A stretch of 64,000 bases of DNA. Source: Sorex araneus. Lineage: Eukaryota; Chordata; Mammalia; Eulipotyphla; Soricidae. The notes under the pieces were generated by a model that was given only the letters and a program-made list of their open reading frames with translations, was not told the origin of the DNA and ran no database searches. Of the stretch, positions 50,899 to 62,252 are shown piece after piece. Position 1 is the stretch's first letter; every line of letters begins with the position of its first letter. The stretch is taken from NCBI RefSeq assembly GCF_027595985.1, contig NW_026570965.1, forward strand, positions 37,243 to 101,242, in the 5' to 3' direction. The position numbers were made by a program, and so were the translations under genes.

Positions 50899-51031
50899 GA
50901 AGGAAGGAAGGAAGGAAGAAAAGAAGAAAGGAAGAAAGAAAGAAAGAAAGAAAGAGAGAGAAAGAGAGAAAGAAATAAAGAAAGGAAGGAAGGAAGAAAA
51001 GAAGAAAGGAAGAAAGAAAGAAAGGAAGGAA

Positions 51032-51073
<42 letters not shown>

Positions 51074-51475
51074 AAGTAATGAGGGAGGAAGGAAGGAAAG
51101 AAGGGAGGGAGGATGTAATAAGGAAGGAAGGAAGGAAGGGAAGGAAGAAAAGAAAGAAGAGAAGAGAGAAAGAGAATTTTTTTAAAAAAGAAGGAAGAAA
51201 GGAAGGGAGGAAAGAGGAGGGAGAGAAGAAGGGATGGAGGGAAGAAAGAGAGAAAGAGAAGAGGAACAAAGAAAGGAAGAGAGAAAAAAGAAAAGAGAAA
51301 GAAGAAAGAAGGAAAATAATAAATAAAGGAAGGAAGAAAAGAAAGAAGAAATAGAAAGAAGAGAGGGAGATAGAAGAAGAGAAGAAAGAGAAAGAAAAAA
51401 GAGAAAGAAACAAGAAAGGAAGGAAGAAAAAAAGAAGAAAGAAAGAAAAAGAGAAGGAATAGCAGAAAGAAGGAA
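50821..51475. repeat. Purine tract, (GAAA)n/(GGAA)n
   Basis: About 650 bp of A+G-rich DNA on the + strand, beginning with a pure (GAAA)n run of about 70 bp. Confidence 0.96.
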
Positions 51476-51799
51476 GGAGATGTTTGATGGATGAGTAACA
51501 CACGAATGCGTCTAAAGACAGAATAATTCAAGTGTACAGTTGTGCGAGAGGAAAGAACGTGATGAGAAATAGTCTTCCAGTCCCTAACGCTATTCCCCGG
51601 GGGTTGCATCTGAAAAAGTTGAGTTAACGGAGCTGACGTGGACCAGTACTGGGGCACCCGCCCTCAAGTCAAAGAACTCATGGGAACCGTGGAAAGGTTC
51701 GGAAAACGGCAGCGGATGAACACGGAGGGCAACTCCCGGGTGGCAAGGAACCTCATTCAAAGCAGGACAAAGTCCACGTGAAAGTGGACGGGTGGGGGT

Positions 51800-52085
51800 G
51801 GGGGATGTCGAAGCAATAATCCTATTGTCTAGGGCACTTGACTTGCATGCAGGGACTCTGGCTTCATTCCTGGTACTATGTAGATATGGTCCATCAAGCA
51901 TCCCAAGTTCCCAAAAACCAACCAGATCAAGAAAAATGCATGACGAGGGGGCTGGAGTGGTAGTATAGCATGGTGCTCCTTGTCTTGATCTGTGTTCAAT
52001 CCCCAGCACCCGCTAAGGAGCCCCACCCAGAGTGATTCCTGAGCCCAGAACCAGGACTATCAGCACTGGTGAGTATAGCAAGGAA
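51800..52085 (+). mobile_element. Two old SINE copies
   Basis: Diverged heads at about 51812 (TAATCCTATTGTCTAGGGCA) and 51951 (GGGCTGGAGTGGTAGTATAG). Sequence between 51476 and 51800 is unassigned. A (CA)n run is at 52138-52160. Confidence 0.6.
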
Positions 52086-52160
52086 GAAAAGGGGGAAACA
52101 AAGGGAATGATGAAGGTCTAGCTGCAGTACAGATATGTACACACACACACACACACACAT

Positions 52161-52550
52161 GTGCGCGACTGTTCTCTTGCCAATGTTATTTGTACCAGAC
52201 AAATTTCAAACTCATCGCCGGCTCTCGTAAATGCCCAACCCAGAGCTTGTGACATGGCCAGTAAAACTAAGACTCTTGTATGATTTCGCAGCGTTACATT
52301 ACACAGAGGACTGATGTGGTCCAGATGCTTCTAGCGTGCAGCTGGCTTCTGTAGCAAAGGGGGATCGATGCAGACTCTCAGCGGATGAGTCCTGCCCTGT
52401 CTCTCCAGGAGATGCTTGCAAAAAGTCAGGACAGTGTTGAGCCAAGAGGGCTGGTGGAGAGGGAGAGAGACCATCCGTCTAGACAGTTGGGTCATACAGG
52501 CTGCAGAGAGGAGAGACACGAGATGAATACTTGAGCTAGAAGTGAGAAAG
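52161..52550. other. Unassigned stretch
   Basis: No repeat or gene recognised. Confidence 0.4.
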
Positions 52551-52551
52551 A

Positions 52552-52556
52552 AAGCT

Positions 52557-52598
<42 letters not shown>

Positions 52599-52815
52599 GA
52601 AGAAAGGAAGGAAGGAAGGAAGGAAGAAAGGAAGAAAGAAAGAAAGAAAGAAAGGAAGGAAGGAAGGAAGGAAGAAAGGAAGAAAGGAAGAAAAGAAGAA
52701 AGGGAGAAAGAAAGAAAGGAAGGAAGGAAGAAAAGAAGAAAGGAATGAAGAAAGAAAGAAAGAAAGAAAGAAAGGTAGGAAGTAATGAGGGAGGAAGGAA
52801 GGAAAGAAGGGAGGG
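52552..52815. repeat. Purine tract, (GAAA)n/(GGAA)n
   Basis: A+G-only on the + strand, similar in build to 50821-51100; the two contain matching blocks such as GTAATGAGGGAGGAAGGAAG. Confidence 0.95.
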
Positions 52816-54165
52816 ATGGCACCTCAGAAACACATCCAGAGGGAGATGGATGAGCGATGGAGCAAGATAGATGCATAGCGGGATGGAGAGAGAGAGAGAG
52901 ACCGTGCATGGGTGGGTCGATAGGTAATGGCCGTATGGATAGATGTGTGCACATTAGCTAGGATGTGGGTGAGCGGGTGGGTGGATGGTAGGTCTATGTA
53001 TAGATGGACAGAAGGTTTGGCGGGTGGAGAGAGAAAAAGATGGACATCTAGGTGGATGTATGGGGGGCTGAAGCGATAATACAATAGGTAGGGCATTTGC
53101 CTTGCACTCGGCCGACCAGGGTTCAATCCCCAGCATCCCATATGGTCCCCCAGCACTGCCAGGGGTGATTCTTGAGTGCAGAGCCAGGAATAACCCCTGA
53201 GATCACCGGGTGTGACCCAAAAAGCCAAAAAAAACCCCAAACCAACAACAGGTGGGTGTATGGATGGCTAGACCGACTGTCAGGTAAATAGGTAGATAGT
53301 GGGATGGATACATGGATGAACAAATGGGAAGATGGGTGTGTGGATGGATGATAAATGGGTACAGGGTGGATGAGGGATGGATGGACAGGCAGACAGGCAT
53401 ATGTATGGAGGATGGATGGATGAACAGGCAAGTAGAAGGACGGATGTACAGATGAATAGATCTGTGTGTGGATGGATGATGAATGACTGCATTATTGGAT
53501 AAAGAGATTGATGGGTGGATGGATGGATGGATGGATGGATGGATGGATGGGTGGATGGATGGGTGGATGGATGGATGGATGGATGGATGGGTGGATGGGT
53601 GGATGGATGGGTGGGTGGATGGTTGGATGGATGGGTGGGTGGGTGGGTGGGTGGATGGATGGATGGATGGATGGGTGGTTGGATGGATGGATGGATGGAT
53701 GGGTGGATGGATGGGTGGATGGATGGATGGATGGGTGGATGGGTGGATGGATGGGTGGGTGGATGGGTGGATAGATGGATGGATAGATGGATGGGTGGGT
53801 GGATGGATGGATGGATAGATGGGTATATGGATGGATGATGAATGGATGGATGGATGAAGAGTCATACAGACGGATGGACAGGTAGGTACATGTATGGATG
53901 GAAGGATGAGCAAATGGATGGACAGGGAGATGAATGCATGGACAGATGGATAGATGGATAAATGGATGGATAAGTGTATAGATGAATGATAAATGGATTC
54001 ATTGACGGATGGACCGACGGATGGGTGGAACGTTAGGTTGTAGCATGGATGGATGATGAATGGATGAATGGATGGACAGACGGATGGACAGATAAAGACA
54101 CCGCTGTGCGGAGGGATGTATGAGCAGTGGGTGGAGATGGATGTATGAGGAGTGGGTAGAAGCTG
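52816..54165. repeat. (ATGG)n/(GATG)n tetranucleotide array
   Basis: GATG variants begin near 52840, are interrupted by a SINE (53063-53235), and reach a near-pure GGAT/GGGT core at 53510-53840. It is the reverse complement of the (CATC)n type seen in intron 1 of both gene copies. The Trp/Met/Asp/Gly-repeat ORFs are artefacts. Confidence 0.95.
53063..53235 (+). mobile_element. SOR-type SINE
   Basis: GGGGCTGAAGCGATAATACA head, GGTTCAATCCCC B box and an A-rich tail, within the GATG array. Confidence 0.9.
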
Positions 54166-54384
54166 CTTCTTTCCCGTAGGAACTTAGTCCCTGGTCAGGC
54201 AACCCTCTGCCCTGACCTTCCCCTGATTTGTCCAGGTTCACCAAAGCTTAAAGGGCACTTCTGCACCCATCCCCCTATGGCCTCTCTGTCTAGCCAGCAT
54301 GGGGCATGGGAGGGTTTGATGACACCATGAAGGGTCACCGGGAGTTTTGAATCCAGCTAGACCCATGCTCAGTGATTCCAAAAC

Positions 54385-54635
54385 AATAGCACTGTCGAAC
54401 TGTCGTCCCCTTGTTCATCGATTTGCTCGAGTGGGTACCAGTCACGTCTCCATGGTGAGACTTGTTACTGTTTTTGACATGTCGAATACACCACAGGGAG
54501 CTTGCCAGGCTCTGCCGTGTAGGCAGGACACTCTTGGTAGCTTGCCGGGTTTTTCGAGAGGGACGGGGGGAATCGAACCTGGGTCAGCTGCATGCAAGGC
54601 AAACACCCTACCCGCTGTTATCGCTCTGCTCTAAA
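54385..54635 (-). mobile_element. Composite SINE (tRNA-like head plus RTE-like tail), antisense
   Basis: RTE-like tail first (CCTTGTTCATCGATTTGCTC), then GGTACCAGTCACGTCTCC, GACATGTCGAATACACCACA, the CCGGGTTTTTCGAGAGGGAC block, GAATCGAACCTGGGTCAGC (B box) and a head ending GTTATCGCTCTGC. Nearly full length. Confidence 0.87.
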
Positions 54636-54664
54636 ACAATAATAATAAAAAAGTTCCAAAGGGT

Positions 54665-54775
54665 TGGGGCCGGAAAGAGAGTACAGAGGGTATAGAGTTT
54701 GCTTGCCTTGCATGCGGTAGACCTGGGTTTGATTCCTGGCATCCCATAAAGTTCTCTAAGCATCATCAAGGAAGA
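54665..54775 (+). mobile_element. SOR-type SINE, 3' truncated
   Basis: GGGGCCGGAAAGAGAGTACA to CATAAAGTTCTCTAAGC. The 3' half is missing. Confidence 0.75.
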
Positions 54776-54782
54776 TGTGTGT

Positions 54783-55410
54783 CTACAATAGCCAAAATCT
54801 GGAAACAACCCGAGTGCCCTAAAACAGATGACAGGTTAAAGAAACTACACAATGGAATACTATGCAGCTGTTAGGAGAGAGGAAGTCATGAAATTTGCTT
54901 ATAAATGGATAGACATGGAGAGTCTCATGCTGAGTGAAATGAGTCAGAAAGAGAGGGACAGACATAGAAGGACTTCACTGTGGGGTATAGAATAACATCC
55001 CATGAGGCCGACACCCAAGGACAGTAGATACAAGGGCCAGGGGGGTTGCCCCATAGCTGGAAGCCTGCTTCATGAGCGGAGGGGAGAAGGCAGATGGAAC
55101 AGAGAAGGGATCACTAAGAAAATGATGGCTGGAGGAACCAGTCGGGATGGGAGATGCCGAAAGTAGATAATGGACCCGACATGATGACCTCTTAGTGTCT
55201 GTGTTCAAAGCCATGATGCCCAAAAGGAGAAAGAGAGTATGGGGAATATTGTCTGCCATGGAGGCAGGGGGAGGATGGGAAAGGGGGGTATACCGAGGAT
55301 ATTGGTGGTGGGGAATGTGCACTGGTGGAGGGATGGGTGTTGGATCATTGTGAGATTGTAACCCAAACAGGAAGCTTGTAACTATCTGACGGTGATTCAA
55401 TAAAATAAAA
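54783..55410 (+). mobile_element. LINE-1-like 3' end, best-preserved copy
   Basis: From CAATAGCCAAAATCTGGAAA through GGAATACTATGCAGCTGTTA, GAGTGAAATGAGTCAGAAAG and TTGTCTGCCATGGAGGCAGG to a CGGTGATTCAATAAAATAAA end. I used it as the reference for the other fragments. A CA/TA microsatellite follows at 55408-55458. Confidence 0.82.
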
Positions 55411-56105
55411 AAATACACACACACACAGACACACACACACACATATATATATATATAAAGAAATATGTGTGTCTGAATATTCAATTAAAAAAATGTTTAA
55501 AAAAGGTAATGTGGAGCTCATGCCCAATTCAATCAGCTTAATCAATGACTGAATAAATAGCAGTACTCCTACATTAAAATATATATATTTTATATTATAT
55601 ATAAATATATATATATGTAAGGAAGATGTGCCTCTTACTTATCACTGCCCTTATCCACACCTCCTAGGATCTGTGGCCTCATGATGACAATCATTCGTAG
55701 GAACAACAGTCACCAGAGAACCCTGCGTAGACATACTCTAACCTTCCACACCTTAGATAAAGCACAGGGGAAAATAAATTAATAAAATGGTTCCGCAAGT
55801 CAGAATCTATCCATCCTACTATGAATTTTGAAAGAAAGCGACACCACCTTTCACTCAACCCTATTAGTTTTATATTACTGAGAAAAAAACAAAAACAAAA
55901 AAGTCCGAGAGATACTGTCAACCTGTTTAGAACTTTGTTTCCCAGAGAGCTAAGTGAGAGCAAGGAGGATTTTTCTCTTGGCAGCCTCAGCCCTCAGAGT
56001 CTGTTATCACACAGCAGACGTTTGAAGCAGAGTTTGTGGGACCAACGGAATAATCAGGAATGACTCATGTCTGTCCTTCCAGATGCTGAGTGCAGGCATG
56101 TGGTC
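55411..56105. other. AT-rich and unassigned stretch
   Basis: CA/TA repeats at 55408-55458 and TA-rich repeats at 55578-55617. The rest has no supported gene. Confidence 0.5.
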
Positions 56106-56470
56106 CTGGGTTGTTTTTTTTTTTGCTTTTTTTTTTTTTTTTGCTTTTTGGGTCCCACCCGGCGATGCACAGGGGTCACTCCTGGCTCTGCACTCAGGAA
56201 TCACCCCTGGAGGTGCTCAGGGGACCCTATGGGATGCTGGGAATCGAACCTGGGTCGGCCGCGTGCAAGGCAAACGCCCTCCCCGCTGTGCTCTCGCTCC
56301 AGCCCCAGGCATGTGGTCCTGGAACCATCCGAACCCTGGGGTGTTTTTGTTGTTGTTTTGGGGTCACAGCTGGTGATGCTCAGGAGTAACCCCTGGCTCT
56401 GCACTCAGGAATCACCCCTGGAAATGTTTGGGGCAACATACGGGGTACCGGGGATTGAACCGACTTGCCA
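56106..56470 (-). mobile_element. Two antisense SOR-type SINEs
   Basis: A full copy at 56107-56306 (CGCTCCAGCCCC end) is flanked by repeats of AGGCATGTGGTCCTGG, a probable target-site duplication (about 56093 and 56307). A diverged partial copy at 56350-56470 follows. Confidence 0.88.
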
Positions 56471-56790
56471 TCCACAGAGCCGGGAGTGAGCCCTGAGCAC
56501 AGAGCTGGGAGTCAGTCCTGAGCACAGAGCCGGGAGTGAGCCCTGAGCACAGAGCCGGGAGTGAGCCCTGAGCACAGAACTGGGAGTCAACCCTGAGCAC
56601 AGAGCTGGGAGTCAGCCCTGAGCACAGAGCCGGGAGTGAGCCCTGAGCACAGAGCTGGGAGTGAGCCCTGAGCACAGAGCCAGGAGTCAGCCCTGAGCAC
56701 AGAGCTGGGAGTCAGCCCTGAGCACAGAGCTGGGAGTCAGCCCTGAGCACAGAGCCGGGAGTCAACCCTGAGCACAGAGCCGAGAGTCAG
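56471..56790. repeat. 25-bp minisatellite grown from SINE sequence
   Basis: About 12 units of CACAGAGCCGGGAGTGAGCC plus CTGAG, period 25 bp. The unit equals the sense-strand SINE text AGAGCCAGGAGTGACCCCTG plus AG and adjoins a partial SINE. It ends in a (GGA)n run at 56790-56818. Confidence 0.93.
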
Positions 56791-56818
56791 AAGGAGGAGG
56801 AGGAGGAGGAGGAGGAGG

Positions 56819-57125
56819 GGAGAGGGGGCGGCCGTGCTGTGTAGCGGCCCCAGAGCAGGGGAGCAGCTGGGCTGGCCCCAGCGGCCCGACCTTGAGGAGG
56901 ACGGACGGACGCCAAGTGAGCATCTGGGAGTTGGTTGCTGGGCCCTTGGGCCGGTGGCCGCCCCGGTGGCGGTGGCGGCTTTGCAGGGATTTCTCTCAGC
57001 CCGGTCGTCCCCTCCCCCCACGCTGGCCCAGCCGGGGCAGAAGTGACCGCCCTGCCCCCCCGCCCCCGCCAGACTGAGGGGCTTTGTTCTCAGACCCGCA
57101 GACCCCCAGCTCCAGGAGGCTCAAT
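56819..57125. other. GC- and CpG-rich stretch
   Basis: Locally dense CpG, with GGCGGCCGTG, GCCCGACC and GGCCGCCCCGGTGGCGGTGG. It could be a small CpG island or a GC-rich repeat remnant. No exon or promoter element can be established. Confidence 0.45.
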
Positions 57126-57160
57126 TCACAGAGCAAGAATCCATTTTAATGCAAACCAGC

Positions 57161-57164
<4 letters not shown>

Positions 57165-57198
<34 letters not shown>

Positions 57199-58825
57199 CA
57201 GAGAGAGAGACAGAGACAGAGAGACGGAGAGAGGGAGAGAGAGACAGAGACAGAGACAGAGACAGAGAGAAGAGAGAGAGAGGGAGAGGGAGAGACAGAG
57301 ACAGACAGAGAGACAGAGAGAGGGAGAGAGAGAAACAGAGACAGAGAGGTAGAGATGGAGAGACACAGAGAGAGAGAAAGAGAGGGAGAGAGACAGAGAG
57401 AGGGAGAGAGAGACACACACACAGAGAAAGACACAGCAAGAGAGACAGAGAAGGACAGACAGGGAGACAGAGACAGAGATGGAGAGAGAGACAGAGCAAC
57501 AGAGAGAGGGAGAGAAAGACAGAGACACAGAGAGAGACAGAGACAGAGAAGTAGACATGGAGAGACAGAGAAAGAGAGGGAGATATAGAGAGAGAGAGGG
57601 AGAAAGAGACAGAGACAGAGAGGTAGAGATGGAGAGAGATAGAGAAAGAGAGGGAGATATACAGAGAGAGGGAGAGAGAGACAGGGACACAGACACAGAG
57701 AGACACAGAGACAGACACAGCGAGAGAGACAGAGAAGGACAGAGAGAAACAGAGATAGAGATGGAAAGAGACAGAGACAGTTACAGAGAGAGGGAGAGAG
57801 AAACAGAGAGAGCAACAGAGAGAGGGAGAGAAAGACAGAGACACAGAGAGAGACAGAGACAGAGAAGTAGACATGGAGAGACAGAGACAGAGAAACAGAG
57901 GGAGAGAGAGACAGAGAGAGGGAGAGAGACACAGAGACACAGAGACAGACACAGTGAGAGAGACAGAGAAGGACAGACAGGGAGACAGAGACAGAGATGG
58001 AGAGATGGAGAGACAGAGAAACAGAGGGAGAGAGAGACAGAGACACAGAGACAGACACAGCGAGAGAAACAGAGAAGGACAGAGAGGGAGACAAAGACAG
58101 AGATGGAGAGAGAGACAAAGAGAGTGACAGAGAGAGGGAGAGAGAGACAGGAGAGACAGAGACAGAGAGGTAGAGATGGAGAGAGAGAAAGTGAGGGAGA
58201 GACACAGAGAGAGGGAGAGAGACACAGAGACACGGAGAAACAGAGACACAGAGACACAGAGACAGACACAGTGAGAGAGACAGAGAAGGACAGACAGGGA
58301 GACAGAGACAGAGATGGAGAGAGACAGAGAGTGACAGAGAGAGGGAAAGAGAGACAGAGATGGAGAGACAGAGCAACAGAGAGAGGGAGAGAGAGACAGA
58401 GACACAGAGAGAGACAGAGACTGAGAGGTAAAGATGGAGAGAGAGACAGAGAGAAAGAGAGGGAGAGACACAGAGAGAGGGAGAGAGAGACAGAGACACA
58501 GGGAGAGACAGAAACACAGAGACAGAGACACAGAGAGACACAGAGACAGAGACACAGAGAGACACAGAGACAGACACAGTGAGAGAGAGAGAGAGAGAGA
58601 GAAGGACAGACAGGGAGACAGAGACAGAGATGGAGAGAGACAGAGAGAGTGACAGAGAGAGGGAGAGAGAGACAGAGACACAGAGAGAGACAGATTGAGA
58701 GGTAAAGATGGAGAGAGAGACAGAGAGAAAGAGAGGGAGAGACACAGAGAGAGGGAGAGAGAGACAGAGACACAGGGAGAGACAGAGACACAGAGACAGA
58801 GACACAGAGAGACACAGAGACAGAC

Positions 58826-58865
<40 letters not shown>

Positions 58866-58995
58866 ACAGACAGGGAGACAGAGACAGAGATGGAGAGAGA
58901 CAGAGAGTGACAGAGAGAGGGAGAGAGAGACAGAGAGGTAGAGGGAGGGAGGGACAGAGAGACAGAGAGAAAGAAAGAGGGAGAAGAAAGAGGAT
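57165..58995. repeat. GA/CA purine-rich array (AGAGACAGAGACAGAG type)
   Basis: About 1.83 kb of GAGA and GACA units on the + strand. Larger blocks of roughly 240-250 bp recur, for example GAAGGACAGACAGGGAGACA at 57450, 57968, 58286, 58600 and 58861, so the array also has a higher-order structure. The 640-codon reverse ORF and others are artefacts. Confidence 0.95.
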
Positions 58996-59395
58996 GAGAG
59001 AAAAGCAGAGAGAGAATCAGGACGGCTCAGTCTGCTGTATACAAGCAACAGTGAAAAATACTGGACACCAGTGACTAGGCAGGTGGACAGGGACAGGCCG
59101 CGGGCAATAAACCGTCAGCAAAACTTCCGGAGGGAAATTCCACGGCTGACCCTGTTTGTGGATTCGGATCAGACCTGGAGCATCGGACCCTGAGGAGCTC
59201 GGACCCTCCCCATGGAGGAAATTCCTCCGATCCCTCGGACCCCTCCCTCCACGTCATTGACTTTAGTGATTCGGCCCAAAGAAGCCCATCCCCACCCCCA
59301 GCCCCCCTGGCAGCCCCCTTAGCAACGGACTCTGACCCGGGGAGAAGCCCCAGGCGGGGGCAGGTGGGAGAAACCCCATCCAGGCCCCTGGGGCC
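58996..59395. other. Unique GC-rich stretch before the third unit remnant
   Basis: No repeat apart from one match at 59319 to the 23-bp minisatellite unit of the far right (TTAGCAACGGACTCTGACC). It may be part of the third duplication unit without a counterpart in the other two. Confidence 0.4.
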
Positions 59396-59815
59396 CAGGG
59401 AGGGCGCAGACGCTGCCCCAGCCCAGGTGCTGCGTGTGCCCACGTGGCCGAGCACGCGTGTCGCCCGCATCTCCCCTCTGGAGACGGGGACGTTCGTGCT
59501 TTGCTGTGTGATGCTGGGGTGTGTGTCGGGGTCTCTCCGCCCTCGGGGAAGCCCGGGCTGTCTCTTGAGCGCATTCCCCTCTCTGTCTCTCTGTGTCTCT
59601 GTGTCTCTGTGTCTGTCTCTGTCTCTCTCTCTCTCTCGCCCTCCTTCCCTTCAAACCCTCCAAATAAAATCTATATCCTTCACTGCTCATCTACTCCTGA
59701 AATTCCTTTCTTCGAGGTGAGACAAGAACCCAGTAGCCCTGGGTCCCGGGGGGCAGAGGTGGATGGGGAGAAAGTGACCGTCTCTCTCCTCCCCGCCTCA
59801 CATGAGCCCCACGTG
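59396..59815 (+). repeat. Third, exon-less remnant of the arylsulfatase unit (intron 2 piece)
   Basis: 59400-59575 matches 28215-28388, and 59655-59815 matches 29775-29940 and 6661-6825, in the same order and strand. In place of the 1.4-kb pentanucleotide tract there is only about 60 bp of CT repeat (59580-59640). Homology ends about 35-60 bp short of where exon 3 would begin. Confidence 0.85.
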
Positions 59816-59839
59816 GGGCCCAGAGACATCACCAAGAGA

Positions 59840-59892
59840 TGAACCCAATATATAATATATATATTATATATATATGTATGTGTATATGTATA
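59840..59892. repeat. TA-rich microsatellite
   Basis: ATATAATATATATATT with GTATATG variants, between the unit remnant and a composite SINE. Confidence 0.9.
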
Positions 59893-60145
59893 TGGGCGCT
59901 GAGCGATAGCACAGCGGTTGGGCGTTCGCCTTTCACTCAGCCGACCCGAGTTCGATTCCTCTGCCCCTCTTGGAGAGCCCGGCAAGCTCCCGAGAGTCTC
60001 CCGCCCGCACGGCAGAGCCTGGCAAGCTCCCCGTGGCGTCTTCGAGATGCCAAACACAGTCACAACAAGTCTCACCGTGGAGACGTGACTGGTGCCCGCT
60101 CGAGCCAATCGATGAACAACGGGACGGCAGTGAGACAGTGCGGCC
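59893..60145 (+). mobile_element. Composite SINE (tRNA-like head plus RTE-like tail)
   Basis: GCTGAGCGATAGCACAGCGG head, GAGTTCGATTCC B box, the CTTGGAGAGCCCGGCAAG block, GGCGTCTTCGAGATGCC, then GGTGCCCGCTCGAGCCAATC and a GACGGCAGTGAGACAGTG tail. Full length with no poly(A). Confidence 0.88.
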
Positions 60146-60204
60146 CGGCCAAGTCCTGAAGGAAGTTTCCGGATACCTCCTCTGGACACGGCGGACGGAG
60201 GGCC

Positions 60205-60790
60205 TGGAGACCCAACTGGGGCGCCTTTGAAGGGACCCCAACCCAAGGGCTATGCAGCCCCCCTTGGGAGAGCTAAGCTAGAGGCACCCAGCTGGGCGCA
60301 TCTATCTAGACCGTTAGGGTCCACAGTCCAAGGAATGAGACAGAGTCAAAAATTCAAGCAAAGAAATTCTTGATTCAGACCAAGCACAGGGCCTGGCCCG
60401 GCCGGGGTCCCCTGCACAGAGGGTGACCCCATCCCCCTGCAAACGTCCCCTTTTATCCCTTGACTCGGGTTCGAACCTTCCTGCCTTGGGTGGGTCCCTC
60501 CCCGGACCCTGGGGTCGTGTTTTTTTTCTCGATTGTCTTGTCCCTTCCTTGCTGCCCTCCCGGCTACCTTGGGTCAGCCCGTTTGACTTAGTTTCCCCCT
60601 TTTTAGGCTGTCGCCTGCCGCTTTGCCTTTCAGGGTCCTGCCCCTTGACTGGTTCTTTGTTGGCGGCTGTGTGGGCGGGTTTTGAGAGAAAGCGGGTTTA
60701 TAACCGTATTTTCCAGGGAGGAAGAACCAGAGATCCATCCGTCTACAGCGCGGATGAATCTTTCAGAAATACGAACACTCTGTCCGATAT
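60205..60790 (-). mobile_element. LTR-like element, antisense, with TATA box and possible primer-binding site
   Basis: On the - strand a TATA-like GGGATAAAAGGGG lies at about 60460-60448. Downstream are a GC-rich stretch and a T-rich end (CTTGATTCAG on the + strand at 60371). Beyond the likely LTR end lies AGGCGCCCCAGTTGGG (about 60232-60217), similar to a tRNA-Lys-type primer-binding site. No retroviral genes follow; a composite SINE does. Probably a solo LTR with a short leader. Confidence 0.42.
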
Positions 60791-60806
60791 GCTATTTAGC
60801 GTTAAT

Positions 60807-60986
60807 TCTTTTTTTTTTTTTTTTGCTTTTTGGGTCACACCCAGCTGTGCACAGGGGTCCCTCCTGGCTCTGCACTCAGGAATGACTCCTGGCGGTGCTG
60901 GGGGACCCTATGGGATGCTGGGAATCGAACCCCAGTTGCCCGCGTGCAAGGCAAACGCCCTCCCCGCTGTGCTATGGCTCCAGCCC
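60807..60986 (-). mobile_element. SOR-type SINE, antisense, with target-site duplication
   Basis: T(16) run, GGGTCACACCCAGCTGTGCA, and a head ending CTATGGCTCCAGCCCC. CTATTTAGCGTTAATT precedes it and CTACTTAGCGTTAATT follows it. Confidence 0.95.
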
Positions 60987-61169
60987 CTACTTAGCGTTAA
61001 TTAAATCATTGCCACGCTGGACAGTGGCTAATACGGGGAGTCCCTCGTGTTCGTTCTTGCAGCTTTTCTTGTATAAGTGTCAGTGTGGAACTGTGCGCGC
61101 CCCACACCCGTGTGGAGGCTGACACACATGGGTGTAGGGTGATGTGAGTGTCCGTGACATGCCTCTGTC

Positions 61170-62209
61170 TGTGTCTGTATGCGTGCAAGCCTGCACGATT
61201 GTGTAGCTATGGGTGCGTGTGCCTGCAAGTGTGCGTGATTGTGGAGCTATGTGTGCGTGCATGCAAGCTGCATGATTGAGTAGCTCTGAGTGTATGCAAG
61301 AGTGCATGATTATGTAGCTATGTATGTGTGCGTGCATGTAAGCATGCATGATTATGTAGCTATGTTTGTGCACGCATGCAAGCGTGCATAATTGTGTAGC
61401 TATGTATGTGTGTGCAGGTGTGCAAGCATGCATGATTGCACAGCTATGTGTGTGCATGCATGCAAGTGTGCATGATTATATAGCCATGTATCTGTGTACA
61501 TGCAAGAATGCATGATTGCATAGCTATGTGTGCATGCACGCAAGTGTGCACGATCATATAGCCATGTGTCTGTGTGCATGCAAGAATGCATGATTGCATA
61601 GCTATGTGTGTATGCATGCAAGTGTGCATGATTGTGTAGCTATGTGTGCATGCAAGAGTGCACGATTGCATAGCTATGTGTGTGCATGCATGCAAGTGTG
61701 GTGATTATATAGCCATGTGTCTGTGTGCATGCAAGAATGCATGATTGCATAGCTGTGTGCGTGTGCATGCAAGTGTGCATGATTGTGTAGCTATGTGTGC
61801 ATGCAAGAGTGCATGATTGCATAGCTATCTCTGTATGCAAGTGTGCATGATTGTGTAGCTATGTTTGTGCATGCATGCAAACGTGCATAATTGTGTAGCT
61901 ATGTATGTGTGCATGCATGCAAGCATGCGTGATTCTGTAGCTATGTGTGTGCATGCATGCAAGTGTGCACGATCATATAGCCATGTACGTGTGTGCATGC
62001 AAGAATGAACGATTGCATAACTATGTGTGCGTGTGCATGCAAGTGTGCATGGTTGTGTAGCTATGTCTGTGCATGCAAGAGTGCATGATTGTGTATTTAT
62101 GTGTGTGCATGCAAGAGTGCATGTTTGCGTAGCTATGTGTGTGCATGAAGTGTGCATGATTGCATAGCCATGTGTATGTTTGTGCATGCAAGCATGCATG
62201 ATTGCGTAG

Positions 62210-62252
<43 letters not shown>

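Noticed and set aside
53483..53838. Met-Asp-Gly-Trp repeat ORFs
   Set aside because: Translation of the (ATGG)n array; a tetranucleotide reads as a four-residue repeat in any frame.
57126..59048. 640-codon reverse ORF and several forward Arg/Glu ORFs
   Set aside because: Composition artefact of the GAGA/GACA array.
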